This document shows, in pieces, positions 8,217-15,401 of a DNA stretch of 32,055 bases; positions within the stretch are counted from its first letter, which is position 1, and every line of letters begins with the position of its first letter. The notes below the pieces were generated by a model. The model had not been told where the DNA came from and did no database searches. It saw only the letters and a program-made list of their open reading frames with translations. Source of the stretch: Bacilli bacterium (GTDB taxonomy: Bacteria > Bacillota > Bacilli > Paenibacillales > NBRC-103111). Position numbers and translations under genes: made by a program. The stretch lies in contig JAQBPR010000214.1 in NCBI GenBank assembly GCA_028287395.1, positions 1 through 32,055 on the forward strand, given 5' to 3'.

Positions 8217-9795
8217 TGCTTTAAGCTTACGTGAAAAAATTGGCCAAATGATTATGTGCGGATTTCAGGGTACGGTCCCTTCTGGGCAAATAGAGCAGTT
8301 GATTAAGGATTATCACCTTGGCGGGATTATTTATTTTCGGAGAAATATTGCCGATGTTCAACAGGTTTTCGCTTTATCCGCTTCGCTCCAGCAAATTTCA
8401 CGTGAGAAAACGGCTATCCCCTTGCTGATTTCCATAGATCAAGAGGGCGGCATGGTCGCACGAATTGATCAAGACGTTACATTAATGCCGGGCAATATGG
8501 CAATTGGCGCATCCCTGGATGCCCAAGGCGCGTACGATACAGCGCTTATTTCCGGTGAAGAGCTGCGTCTGCTAGGCATTAATATGAACTTTGCTCCGTG
8601 TATCGACGTCAATAACAATCCGCTCAATCCTGTGATTGGGGTGCGCTCTTATGGAGAAGATGCCAAGCTGGTTGCCGATATGGGGTCCGCGCAAATTCGC
8701 GGCTATCAACAATCAGGTGTTGCGGCGACGGCGAAGCATTTCCCGGGTCATGGCGATACGGCTACGGATTCCCATTTGGATATGCCGACCGTACCGCACG
8801 ATAAGGAACGCTTGCATGAGATAGAGCTTGTACCGTTTAAAGCGGCAATTGCTAATGAAGTGGATGCGATCATGACCGCTCATGTTATTTTTCCCGCTTA
8901 TGAACCGGATCTTATTCCCGCGACGATATCCCAACGCATTTTAAGTGATTTATTGCGGGAAGAGCTGCAATTTAAAGGCGTTATTGTCACCGACTGCTTG
9001 GAGATGAACGCCATATCCCAAGGAATAGGCGTTGCCATGGGGGCGGTTAAGGCTGTGGAAGCGGGAGCAGACATCGTGCTTGTCAGCCATCTTTATGAGC
9101 GTCAAATCGCTGCTTTTGATGCCTTGCTTCACGCTGTTGAAGCGGGCATTATTGCAGAAGCGCGAATAGATCAGTCCGTGGAGCGAATTCTTCGCTTAAA
9201 AGAAAAACGTCGTATGGACCAGCAAGAAAGCGAATGGGATCAGATCAACCAACGGATTAGTACGGAAGCCAATTGGGGGGTTGCACAAGCCGTAAGTGAG
9301 AAAAGCATCACATTGGTGAAAGACGATGGCCAGCTTCCACTTGATTCCAACGCGGCGATCTTAACGCTCTGGCCGGAGGTTCGCTTGGGTACGGAAGTGG
9401 ATGAGATCATTCCGCAGGAAATTACGTTAGGCAAAGCTTTGTCGGCTTATGTCGGGTCCGTTCGCGAAATAAAAATGGGCACAACGCCTACTGCAGCGGA
9501 AATCGCTCAAGTATTGGAAGCGGCAAAAGAATATTCGCAGATCGTAGTATGTACTTATAATGCCGATACATCACCCGGACAATTGCAGATCATCACAGAG
9601 CTTGCGAAACTTGAGGGGAAACGACTTGTTGTGGCCGCATTGCGCAACCCTTATGATGTCATTCAATTCCCGCAAATCAAAACGTACATTGCATGCTATG
9701 AAAACCGCCCGTTGGCGATGAAATCTCTGGCAAAAGTATTGGTCGGTGCGCTTGCACCTCAAGGCAAGCTGCCGGTTACATTGACTCAGCCATAA
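8206..9795 (+). CDS. nagZ: GH3 beta-N-acetylglucosaminidase (NagZ)
   Basis: Removes terminal GlcNAc from chito-oligosaccharides or muropeptides. The product of about 529 residues has no signal peptide, so it acts in the cytoplasm. The (beta/alpha)8 domain shows LISIDQEGG, the NagZ signature KHFPGHGDTATDSH (general-acid Asp188/His190 pair) and the nucleophile in VIVTDCLEM (Asp263). A C-terminal alpha/beta domain from about 365 (ITLVKDDGQLPL) matches the two-domain Gram-positive type. TTG 8206 is preferred because AGAGGA at 8191-8196 lies 9 nt upstream; ATG 8197 is almost on top of that site, and ATG 8146 lies deep inside the regulator gene. It overlaps the regulator gene, so it is translated as the last gene of the binding protein-YesM-YesN operon. 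That linkage favours chitin catabolism over wall recycling. Some GH3 NagZ enzymes act as phosphorylases; the sequence does not settle this. Confidence 0.92.
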   Translation: MKINALSLREKIGQMIMCGFQGTVPSGQIEQLIKDYHLGGIIYFRRNIADVQQVFALSASLQQISREKTAIPLLISIDQEGGMVARIDQDVTLMPGNMAIGASLDAQGAYDTALISGEELRLLGINMNFAPCIDVNNNPLNPVIGVRSYGEDAKLVADMGSAQIRGYQQSGVAATAKHFPGHGDTATDSHLDMPTVPHDKERLHEIELVPFKAAIANEVDAIMTAHVIFPAYEPDLIPATISQRILSDLLREELQFKGVIVTDCLEMNAISQGIGVAMGAVKAVEAGADIVLVSHLYERQIAAFDALLHAVEAGIIAEARIDQSVERILRLKEKRRMDQQESEWDQINQRISTEANWGVAQAVSEKSITLVKDDGQLPLDSNAAILTLWPEVRLGTEVDEIIPQEITLGKALSAYVGSVREIKMGTTPTAAEIAQVLEAAKEYSQIVVCTYNADTSPGQLQIITELAKLEGKRLVVAALRNPYDVIQFPQIKTYIACYENRPLAMKSLAKVLVGALAPQGKLPVTLTQP

Positions 9796-9870
9796 TAGAA
9801 TTAGAGTTTATGATATATAAAATGGTATACTTGAGACACCATGTAATTGTAAAAGGAGTCATCCGAGCTC

Positions 9871-10233
9871 ATGACGTTGATTAATTTTTTGCTAGTTTTA
9901 TTGAATACACTCTTGTTAGTTTGCGGACAGTTTTTATGGAAGGTTGGGCTGCAGCACAATGAGATGGGGTTTAAATCCTTTCGTGCGGCAGCTCAGCTTA
10001 TTTTATCGCCTTATGTGCTCGGGGGATTGGCGATCTATGGGGTTGCTACTGTCTTATGGTTATTTATTTTGTCACGTGTGGAATTAAGCTTGGCCTATCC
10101 CATTCAGAGCTTGGCTTATATTATTGCCGTCATTGGTGCCTATTGGGTTTTTGATGAACCGTTATCCGCAGTGAAAATCGTCGGTTGTTTGCTTATTTTG
10201 TCTGGAGTCATTTTCATCGGGTGGCGCGGCTAA
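9871..10233 (+). CDS. Four-helix EamA/SMR-like membrane protein (ArnE-like)
   Basis: A 120-residue integral membrane protein with four predicted helices covering almost the whole chain, the size of small multidrug resistance proteins and ArnE/ArnF flippase subunits. Typical marks are an early Gln-Lys motif (CGQFLWKVGLQ), LSRVELSLAYPIQSLAYI in the third helix region and the C-terminal LLILSGVIFIG. AAAAGGAG lies 12 nt before the ATG, a long spacing. Its stop overlaps the next start (TAATG), pairing it with a GT39 glycosyltransferase. This parallels ArnE/F with ArnT and suggests that it helps move a lipid-linked sugar across the membrane; drug export is the alternative. A role in lipid-linked sugar transport is inference. 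Confidence 0.82.
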   Translation: MTLINFLLVLLNTLLLVCGQFLWKVGLQHNEMGFKSFRAAAQLILSPYVLGGLAIYGVATVLWLFILSRVELSLAYPIQSLAYIIAVIGAYWVFDEPLSAVKIVGCLLILSGVIFIGWRG

Positions 10234-11477
10234 TGCGTTGGACAAACTATAGAATTCTGCTGCTGATCCTTATCGTAAGTTTTTTACTAAAGACTGCCGT
10301 TGTGCTTATTCATGGGGCGGCATACAATTACCATTCCGATGACAGAGAATATATTCGTTCTGCGCAAATTTGGCTGGACACGGGTGTTTTCACCTATAAT
10401 GATCCGACGCGCCCCACCGTATTTATCACACCTGCGTTGCCCTTGTTTATTGCATTCTTCATGAAAATTCTCGGTACGGGTTTTGCAATGGAGCAAACTC
10501 TTCGTATTGTGCAGACGTTGATGATCACCATTAGCTTGGTTCTGCTTTTTGTCTTAGGCCGCAAAATTTTTTCCGAAAAAGTGGCTTTGTGGGCGGTGGG
10601 GCTTGCAGCCTTTTATCCGCCGTTATGGCTTGTTTCCAATTTCATTTTCACCGAAGCGATGTTTACTTTGGTTGTTTTACTGCTGGTTTATGTGGCGTTA
10701 AGAGCTAAAGAGCAGCCGAATGTAAAATGGGCGATCGCGTTTGGCTTCATTTGGGCATTGGCAGTTTATGTTCGTCCGACCATTGCGTTATGGCCGGGGG
10801 TATTTTTTGTGGTGCTGCTCTATGGGCGTCAGATCATCTGGATGAAGCTGTTGAAGCTGGGTCTTATTACTTCCATAGTCTTTGTTTTATGTCTAATGCC
10901 TTGGTGGGTTCGTAATTATGAGGTATCCGGCGGACAGTTCATTCCGTTGACGAAAGCGGGAGGCAATCCGCTGTTGTTAGGGACGTATCCCTTTACTGTT
11001 CCTGCCTTATTCATGGATGAACAGCGAACCTGGCATACCACGGATGACCTGTGGGTTAACGATGCATTGGATACAAAGCATGCCATCCAAAGGATCAAAG
11101 ATGGCTTTCAACATTCCTTTTGGACTTATTTAAGCTGGTATACGATTGGGAAATTCACTTTGTTCTGGGGTGATGTGTTTTATTGGCTGCCCATCCCAGG
11201 GGTTCCGCTAGTTGTTGCGATCCTTTACCACTATTTGCTGCTTATCCCCGGTTTTCTTGGTATGTTCAAAATATGGAGGCAGCAGAATAGCAGCCACATC
11301 CCAAGTAAAAGTGGAGCCATTACGATCATCGGCTTGCTTGCCTATATGACGCTTTTGCATATGATTTATTTGGGGCATTCTCGCTATTCCGTTCCTTTGA
11401 TGCCTTTTGTTGCACTATTCGCTGCTTACTATGGGAGCTTGAAGGTTGAAGAGTGGAAAAAGAGGGGTAAAGTTTAA
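10233..11477 (+). CDS. GT39-type (ArnT/PMT-like) membrane glycosyltransferase
   Basis: Polytopic membrane protein of 414 residues resembling the PMT_2/GT39 fold, which transfers a sugar from a polyprenyl-phosphate donor to an extracytoplasmic acceptor. It shows an N-terminal helix followed by an outer loop with the acidic pair YHSDDREY, then RPTVFITPALPLFIAF, TEAMFTLVVLLLVYVALR, AVYVRPTIALWPGVFF and about ten hydrophobic helices in total. The ATG at 10233 overlaps the stop of the four-helix protein and is chosen over ATG 10185, which lies inside that gene. Donor and acceptor cannot be told from sequence; wall polymer or protein glycosylation is plausible. No terminator is evident after the stop. 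Confidence 0.85.
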   Translation: MRWTNYRILLLILIVSFLLKTAVVLIHGAAYNYHSDDREYIRSAQIWLDTGVFTYNDPTRPTVFITPALPLFIAFFMKILGTGFAMEQTLRIVQTLMITISLVLLFVLGRKIFSEKVALWAVGLAAFYPPLWLVSNFIFTEAMFTLVVLLLVYVALRAKEQPNVKWAIAFGFIWALAVYVRPTIALWPGVFFVVLLYGRQIIWMKLLKLGLITSIVFVLCLMPWWVRNYEVSGGQFIPLTKAGGNPLLLGTYPFTVPALFMDEQRTWHTTDDLWVNDALDTKHAIQRIKDGFQHSFWTYLSWYTIGKFTLFWGDVFYWLPIPGVPLVVAILYHYLLLIPGFLGMFKIWRQQNSSHIPSKSGAITIIGLLAYMTLLHMIYLGHSRYSVPLMPFVALFAAYYGSLKVEEWKKRGKV

Positions 11478-11493
11478 TTATGGACAAACGTTA

Positions 11494-11558
11494 CCGTTAT
11501 ACTGCTAAAGGGCAATAAGATCATGCTGTCCGTTAGCTATATGACGGCGTATCCGTTT
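11494..11558. repeat. Degenerate CCGTT-spaced intergenic repeat
   Basis: CCGTT(A/T) occurs at 11494, 11530 and 11553 just after the glycosyltransferase gene (AACGG on the minus strand), with little other similarity. AACGGAC-rich intergenic repeats are, from memory, common in Paenibacillus genomes. No gene was seen here. Confidence 0.3.
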
Positions 11559-11620
11559 ATTTGTGGACAAAAACAGCCTCATCCTCATCTTAACTTTTGG
11601 CATTCCAATGGACATGGAAG

Positions 11621-11773
11621 CTGTAACGATGCTTTTCATCGTTACAGGCACAAATCGGAATTAGTTTGTTGCTATAGTGATGTTTTTCATCGTTGCAGAG
11701 ACCCATTTGGATGAGGTAGCTGCTGTAACGATGTTTTTCATTCTTGCAAAAACTTAAGATGAATCTATGGAGG
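11621..11773. repeat. Three tandem 51-bp units, each opening with a hairpin
   Basis: Units start at 11621, 11672 and 11723, exactly 51 bp apart. Each begins with an inverted repeat around a T-rich 5-nt loop. Unit 1 is perfect (CTGTAACGATG, CTTTT, CATCGTTACAG); units 2 and 3 have decayed arms but keep GATG-TTTTT-CAT. The 24-bp spacers also show partial similarity. No T-run follows the hairpins, so they are not standard terminators. On the minus strand the period equals 17 codons and gives a repeated CNDEKHRYS-like peptide, but that frame lacks a ribosome site. Confidence 0.85.
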
Positions 11774-11855
11774 AAAATAGAAAAGGAAGGCACAAAAAAT
11801 CGCTTAGAGTCTGTGGAATAATCAAGACAATGCGGAAGTGGAGAGTGCTTCTTGT

Positions 11856-12641
11856 TTAATGAACGGGAAGTAACTGGTGTTCCTTAAACACTTGCTTCGC
11901 CACTTTCAGAGCATTTAATGCTTTTGGAAAGCCTGTATAAGCTGCGGTATGCATCATAATTTCAACTATTTCTTTGGCATCGAGACCTACATTAATGGCT
12001 GCGTTAATATGCACATGCAGCTGAGGTTCGCAATTCCCCTGAGCGGTCAGTGAGCTTAAAGTAATGAGCTGGCGCTGTTGAAAGTTTAAGATGGGACGGC
12101 AATAGATGTCACCGAAAGCAAACGCAATGATTAGCTTCCCTAGATCGGGTGCAATATCCGCTAAGCTCTCTATAACCAATTCTCCGCTTTTGCCATCTAC
12201 CTCGTTCAATTTCGCAAGTCCGCGATCAAATCGTTCGTTTGAATTTTCGTCGGAAGAAATAGTTTTTATGGATACGCTTGCATCGTTAAAAGCTTGTTTG
12301 GCGCAATAAATCGCGTTTAAAGTACGCGGGAAGCCATGAAATGGAATACAATGAATGAAAGCTTCGATAATTTCCTCAGGGGTTAGGCCAATATTCAGAC
12401 TTGCTTGTATGTGCCATTTCAATTGGGATTCGCAGCCGCCCATAGAGGCGAGAGTAGTGATTGTGATCAACTGCCGTTGCTGAAAATTCAGGTTCGGTCG
12501 GCTGAATAGATCCCCATACATTTCAACAATATATGTTCCTACATCCGGAGCGATTTCTTTTAAATTAAACAGCATGTGTTCGCCGCCTTCTTTGTAAATT
12601 TGCTGTAAAGTTGCTAAACCTGCGTCATACCTAAGGTTCAT
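11856..12641 (-). CDS. Carboxymuconolactone decarboxylase-like protein, two CMD domains
   Basis: Cytoplasmic protein of 261 residues made of two copies of the CMD/AhpD fold (about 20-110 and 150-245). Both copies carry the block LNFQQRQLIT followed by GGCESQLKWH in the first and GNCEPQLHVH in the second, then a G(L)xxxEI(I/V)E helix. Each copy has a single Cys plus His rather than the CxxC of AhpD peroxidases, so a disulfide-based peroxidase role is doubtful. True gamma-carboxymuconolactone decarboxylases act in aromatic catabolism, but no such pathway genes are nearby. The ATG overlaps the MerR gene stop (ATGA) with GGAGG 7 nt upstream, so the two genes are translationally coupled. From memory, B. 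subtilis AdhR (MerR) also neighbours a CMD-like gene, suggesting a role in aldehyde or electrophile stress. Confidence 0.88.
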   Translation of the reverse strand: MNLRYDAGLATLQQIYKEGGEHMLFNLKEIAPDVGTYIVEMYGDLFSRPNLNFQQRQLITITTLASMGGCESQLKWHIQASLNIGLTPEEIIEAFIHCIPFHGFPRTLNAIYCAKQAFNDASVSIKTISSDENSNERFDRGLAKLNEVDGKSGELVIESLADIAPDLGKLIIAFAFGDIYCRPILNFQQRQLITLSSLTAQGNCEPQLHVHINAAINVGLDAKEIVEIMMHTAAYTGFPKALNALKVAKQVFKEHQLLPVH

Positions 12642-13009
12642 TCTTTGTCCTCCATAATTTGATAGAATACAATTTTGTCTTCGATAATCTGTAAATTCTC
12701 TTGAAGCTGGCTCATTTGTTTGATCATTTTTTGCTTGTGAATTTGCAAAAGCACTCTTCTTTCTGGGATTGTTACGGGTCCCTGTCTTCGCAAAGCGGCT
12801 ACCTGCAGCATTTGGCTAATTTTCATGCCGGTTGCACGCAGCCTCTTTAAGAAATCAATCCAACCAAGGTCAGCCTCGGAGAATTGACGAAAGCCATTAT
12901 CCCCGCGAACAACAGCATCAATAAGCCCTATTTTCTCGTAATATCGTAGGGTATAAGCATTTAGACCAGTCAATTTTGCTACTTGCTGAATATTCAGATA
13001 AGGTTTCAT
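12638..13009 (-). CDS. MerR-family regulator (AdhR/NmlR-like)
   Basis: Dimeric DNA-binding regulator of about 123 residues. The N-terminal winged helix (LNIQQVAKLTGLNAYTLRYY, then EKIGLI, GFRQFSEADLGWIDFLKRLR) is followed by a C-terminal dimerisation coiled coil (about 80-120). ATG 13009 is preferred over GTG 13024 because a MerR-type promoter predicts a transcript starting about there, giving a leaderless message; neither start has a well-placed ribosome site. In AdhR/NmlR a sensing Cys lies in the WIEFIKC segment; here the matching residue is Arg56 (WIDFLKR), and no other Cys is present if ATG 13009 is used. So the usual thiol sensing of electrophiles seems lost. The operator at 13025-13042 implies autoregulation of this gene and the coupled CMD gene. 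Confidence 0.9.
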   Translation of the reverse strand: MKPYLNIQQVAKLTGLNAYTLRYYEKIGLIDAVVRGDNGFRQFSEADLGWIDFLKRLRATGMKISQMLQVAALRRQGPVTIPERRVLLQIHKQKMIKQMSQLQENLQIIEDKIVFYQIMEDKE

Positions 13010-13015
13010 AGTTGT

Positions 13016-13046
13016 AGTGCACACCTTAGAGTGCGCTCTAAGTCAA
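13016..13046 (-). promoter_or_regulatory. MerR-type promoter/operator for the merR-CMD operon
   Basis: On the minus strand TTGACT (13046-13041) is followed 19 bp later by TGCACT (13021-13016), a weak -10. The stretched spacer holds the near-perfect palindrome CTTAGAG-N4-CTCTAAG (13025-13042). A 19-bp spacer filled by a dyad is the hallmark of MerR-activated promoters. The dyad resembles AdhR/NmlR operators as I recall them. Confidence 0.7.
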
Positions 13047-13130
13047 TGGGTTTCAAAAATCTTTATGAGATAAAGGGAAACATCGTAAAATGTCGAATTT
13101 ACTATATTATCATTCAGTAGGGGGAAAACA

Positions 13131-14315
13131 GTGAAACGTAATCGGCAGGCGAGTTGGCCCTTTTTTATGATAGTTACTCTAGTATTCCTTGTGGCCTGTC
13201 AGGAAAATTCGTCTGTTCCAAAGGTAAATGAAAGCACGTCAAGTCCCACTGTTTCTGCTGTTCCATCTGTTATTGAAACCCCATTGCACTCCATTCAGCC
13301 GAGCGCTCCAATTCAAACAACAATTCCGATGAGTTCACTAAAAACTAATTTGGTTGCTTATAACGGTGTGGTAGAGCATATTTTTTTCCATCCACTGATT
13401 GCATACCCCGAGTTAGCCTTCGATCAGGATGCCAAATCGACATTTTATAACGATTGGTTCGTGACGGTCCGAGAATTTGATCAAATCCTAGAATCGCTCT
13501 ATAAAAATCATTTTATTTTAATCGACATACGTTCCTTATACGAAGAAAAAACCGTAGATGGGCAGAAGACTTTAGCTCGTAAGCCTTTGATGCTGCCTGT
13601 GGGGATGAAGCCATTGGTTATTTCAGTGGATGATCTGAATTATTATGATTACATGCTGGTTAATGGGAATGTGCAGAAGCTGGTTTTGGATGCCGATGGC
13701 AATGTTGCCGCGTATTCTATCACTCCAACAGGTGAGAAAAAGGTAACGCGTGACAACGAAATTGTCCCTTTGCTTGACGATTTTGTGCAAGCACATCCGG
13801 ATTTCTCATTCCAAGGGGCAAAAGGTTTGATTGCTTTGACCGGATACAAAGGCATTCTTGGCTATCGTACTCAGAATGTGACTTCCGCAACCTATGCAGC
13901 GGATAAAAAAGAGGCGGTAGCCGTCGTCAATCGTTTGAAGGAAACCGGTTGGACGTTTGCTTCTCACGGATATGCTCATTTGGATGCAGCGCAAGTTAGC
14001 TATGATAAGTTTGTCCATGATACGAAGCAGTGGAAAGCAGAAGTGGAGCCGTTAATCGGCTCCACTCCAGTGTATGTCTATCCATTTGGAAGTTATGTTG
14101 TTACGGGAAGCCCCAAATATAAATTTTTATTAGGTTCCGGATTTCAAATGATATGTGCTATCGGTCCTACGCCATCTTTATACGTGATGAAAGATTCTGT
14201 GATAATGGATCGACGACATATCGATGGAATCGCGCTTCATACGCAACGCGATAAGCTGCTCAACCTTTTTGATAGTAATGTGATTATCGATCCCATTCGT
14301 CCGAGTAAATATTAA
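13131..14315 (+). CDS. Lipoprotein of the NodB/polysaccharide deacetylase superfamily (CE4-like)
   Basis: Predicted membrane-anchored deacetylase acting on a cell-surface or extracellular polysaccharide. The GTG start has GGGGGA 5 nt upstream. The 394-residue product opens with a lipoprotein signal (IVTLVFLVAC, Cys23), then a Ser/Thr/Pro-rich linker to about residue 70. Metal-site motifs of the CE4 fold are present: VISVDDLNYYDY (Asp167/Asp168) and SHGYAH (His279/His283), followed by YVYPFGSY. The spacing between motifs 1 and 2 is longer than in a minimal NodB domain, with an insertion of about 60-80 residues (GNVQKLVLDADGN onwards). Substrate is unknown; peptidoglycan or chitin-like GlcNAc polymers are the usual ones. 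It is transcribed divergently from the MerR gene and seems monocistronic. Confidence 0.85.
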   Translation: MKRNRQASWPFFMIVTLVFLVACQENSSVPKVNESTSSPTVSAVPSVIETPLHSIQPSAPIQTTIPMSSLKTNLVAYNGVVEHIFFHPLIAYPELAFDQDAKSTFYNDWFVTVREFDQILESLYKNHFILIDIRSLYEEKTVDGQKTLARKPLMLPVGMKPLVISVDDLNYYDYMLVNGNVQKLVLDADGNVAAYSITPTGEKKVTRDNEIVPLLDDFVQAHPDFSFQGAKGLIALTGYKGILGYRTQNVTSATYAADKKEAVAVVNRLKETGWTFASHGYAHLDAAQVSYDKFVHDTKQWKAEVEPLIGSTPVYVYPFGSYVVTGSPKYKFLLGSGFQMICAIGPTPSLYVMKDSVIMDRRHIDGIALHTQRDKLLNLFDSNVIIDPIRPSKY

Positions 14316-14339
14316 AGATTATGTAAGCTCTGGCTTATC

Positions 14340-14583
14340 CTATCCTGTGGATTTCATCGAATCAATAAGCTGCTGCAGCACTTAATCGGCATCATTGTAA
14401 GGAACCTGACAAGTACTCGCTGCTTGATGTCCGCCGCCTCCATGTGAAAGCATTTACTTTGCGTAAATCGGTAATAATCACATTGCCGTCCGTACGTGTA
14501 TGCTGTTCCAGCATAGCGCGGAATTGCTGATCTAATTCAAAATACCGTATAACGCGTTCTTTAACATCCGGTAATTCGTCCAT
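14340..14583 (-). pseudogene. Remnant of a DHH-family phosphoesterase (DHHA1 end)
   Basis: Read on the minus strand, the piece opens with ELPDVKERVIRYFELDQQF and continues to GNVIITDLRKVN, which resembles the middle of DHH/DHHA1 phosphoesterases (NrnA/oligoribonuclease type). It then runs out of frame. One base over, the adjoining DNA reads MLSHGGGGHQAASTC and QVPYNDAD, stop, VLQQLIDSMKSTG, stop. GGGGH is the DHHA1 signature. The roughly 55-65 residues normally separating these two blocks are missing, and the DHH catalytic half is absent. So the gene has lost its 5' half, has an internal frame-breaking deletion and carries a nonsense codon. It cannot make a working enzyme; an intact copy probably lies elsewhere. 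Confidence 0.75.
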
Positions 14584-14594
14584 AAGCTGATACC

Positions 14595-14624
14595 ATTATA
14601 GCGATTCTTAGCCTATTTTTTCAA
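14595..14624 (-). promoter_or_regulatory. Sigma-A-like promoter reading into the DHH remnant
   Basis: On the minus strand TTGAAA (14624-14619) is followed 18 bp later by a perfect TATAAT (14600-14595). A transcript would begin only a few bases before the ATG at 14583. It is back to back with the rluF promoter. Confidence 0.5.
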
Positions 14625-14627
14625 ACT

Positions 14628-14656
14628 TTGGCATGAGAAAACCTGCATGATATACT
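14628..14656 (+). promoter_or_regulatory. Sigma-A promoter for rluF and the diguanylate cyclase gene
   Basis: TTGGCA (14628-14633), 17-bp spacer, then TATACT (14651-14656) with TGA directly before it (extended -10). It lies 35 bp upstream of the rluF start. Confidence 0.7.
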
Positions 14657-14690
14657 ATTTGTTAAATAGATCTTGTTTGGAAGGCGGACG

Positions 14691-15401
14691 ATGAATGGAA
14701 TGCGAATTAATAAGTTTATTAGCGAAACTGGAATTTGCTCAAGGCGTGAAGCGGACAAGTGGGTAGAAGCGGGGCGCGTGACGATTAATGGAAATATTGC
14801 TGAACTGGGGAGTCAAGCGGAATCGGAAGACGATATTCGTGTGGATGGTTATCCGCTTGGTCAGAAGAGGACAGCGATCTATATAGCGTTGAATAAACCT
14901 GTAGGGATTACATGTACGACAGAACGTCATATTAAAGGGAATATAATTGATTATATTCATCATGAGCAGCGAATTTTCCCGATAGGCCGTTTAGATAAGG
15001 ATTCGGAAGGGCTGATTTTGCTGACAAATGACGGCGATATCGTCAATCAAATTTTACGTGCCGAGAACAAGCATGCAAAGGAATATATTGTTACGGTGGA
15101 TCGGAAAATAACAGCGGATTTTATGAGAGGAATGGCCGAAGGGGTGCCCATTCTCGAAACCGTGACGCAGCCATGTCAGGTCAATCGTATTTCTGACTAT
15201 GTTTTTCGAATTATCCTGACGCAAGGTTTAAACAGGCAAATTCGTCGAATGTGTGCTGTATTTGAATATCAAGTACGTAGATTGCAGCGCGTCCGAATCA
15301 TGAACATTACATTAGAGGGGTTAAAGGTAGGTGCTTGGCGCGAGCTGACATCGACAGAATTAGAACGGCTATATGAAAATATCGGAAATGCTTCATTATG
15401 A
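14691..15401 (+). CDS. rluF: RluF-type pseudouridine synthase (RsuA family)
   Basis: Converts a uridine of 23S rRNA (U2604 in E. coli) to pseudouridine. The 236-residue protein has an N-terminal S4 RNA-binding domain (MRINKFISETGICSRREADK), a linker, and the RsuA-family catalytic core with IGRLDKDSEGLILLTNDG (catalytic Asp102), ENKHAKEYIVTV and LNRQIRRMCAVF. ATG 14691 is chosen because GGAAGG lies 6 nt upstream; ATG 14700 is the alternative. The last codons overlap the start of the next gene (ATGA), an unusual pairing of an RNA modification gene with a signalling gene. RluB or RsuA are the nearest alternatives; the RRMCAVFEYQVRRLQRVRI stretch favours RluF. Confidence 0.88.
   Translation: MNGMRINKFISETGICSRREADKWVEAGRVTINGNIAELGSQAESEDDIRVDGYPLGQKRTAIYIALNKPVGITCTTERHIKGNIIDYIHHEQRIFPIGRLDKDSEGLILLTNDGDIVNQILRAENKHAKEYIVTVDRKITADFMRGMAEGVPILETVTQPCQVNRISDYVFRIILTQGLNRQIRRMCAVFEYQVRRLQRVRIMNITLEGLKVGAWRELTSTELERLYENIGNASL

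Noticed and set aside
11590..11793. Minus-strand ORF of 67 codons with CNDEKHRYS repeats
   Set aside because: It is the translation of the 51-bp hairpin array; the GTG start has no ribosome site, and the DNA palindromes explain the peptide repeats.
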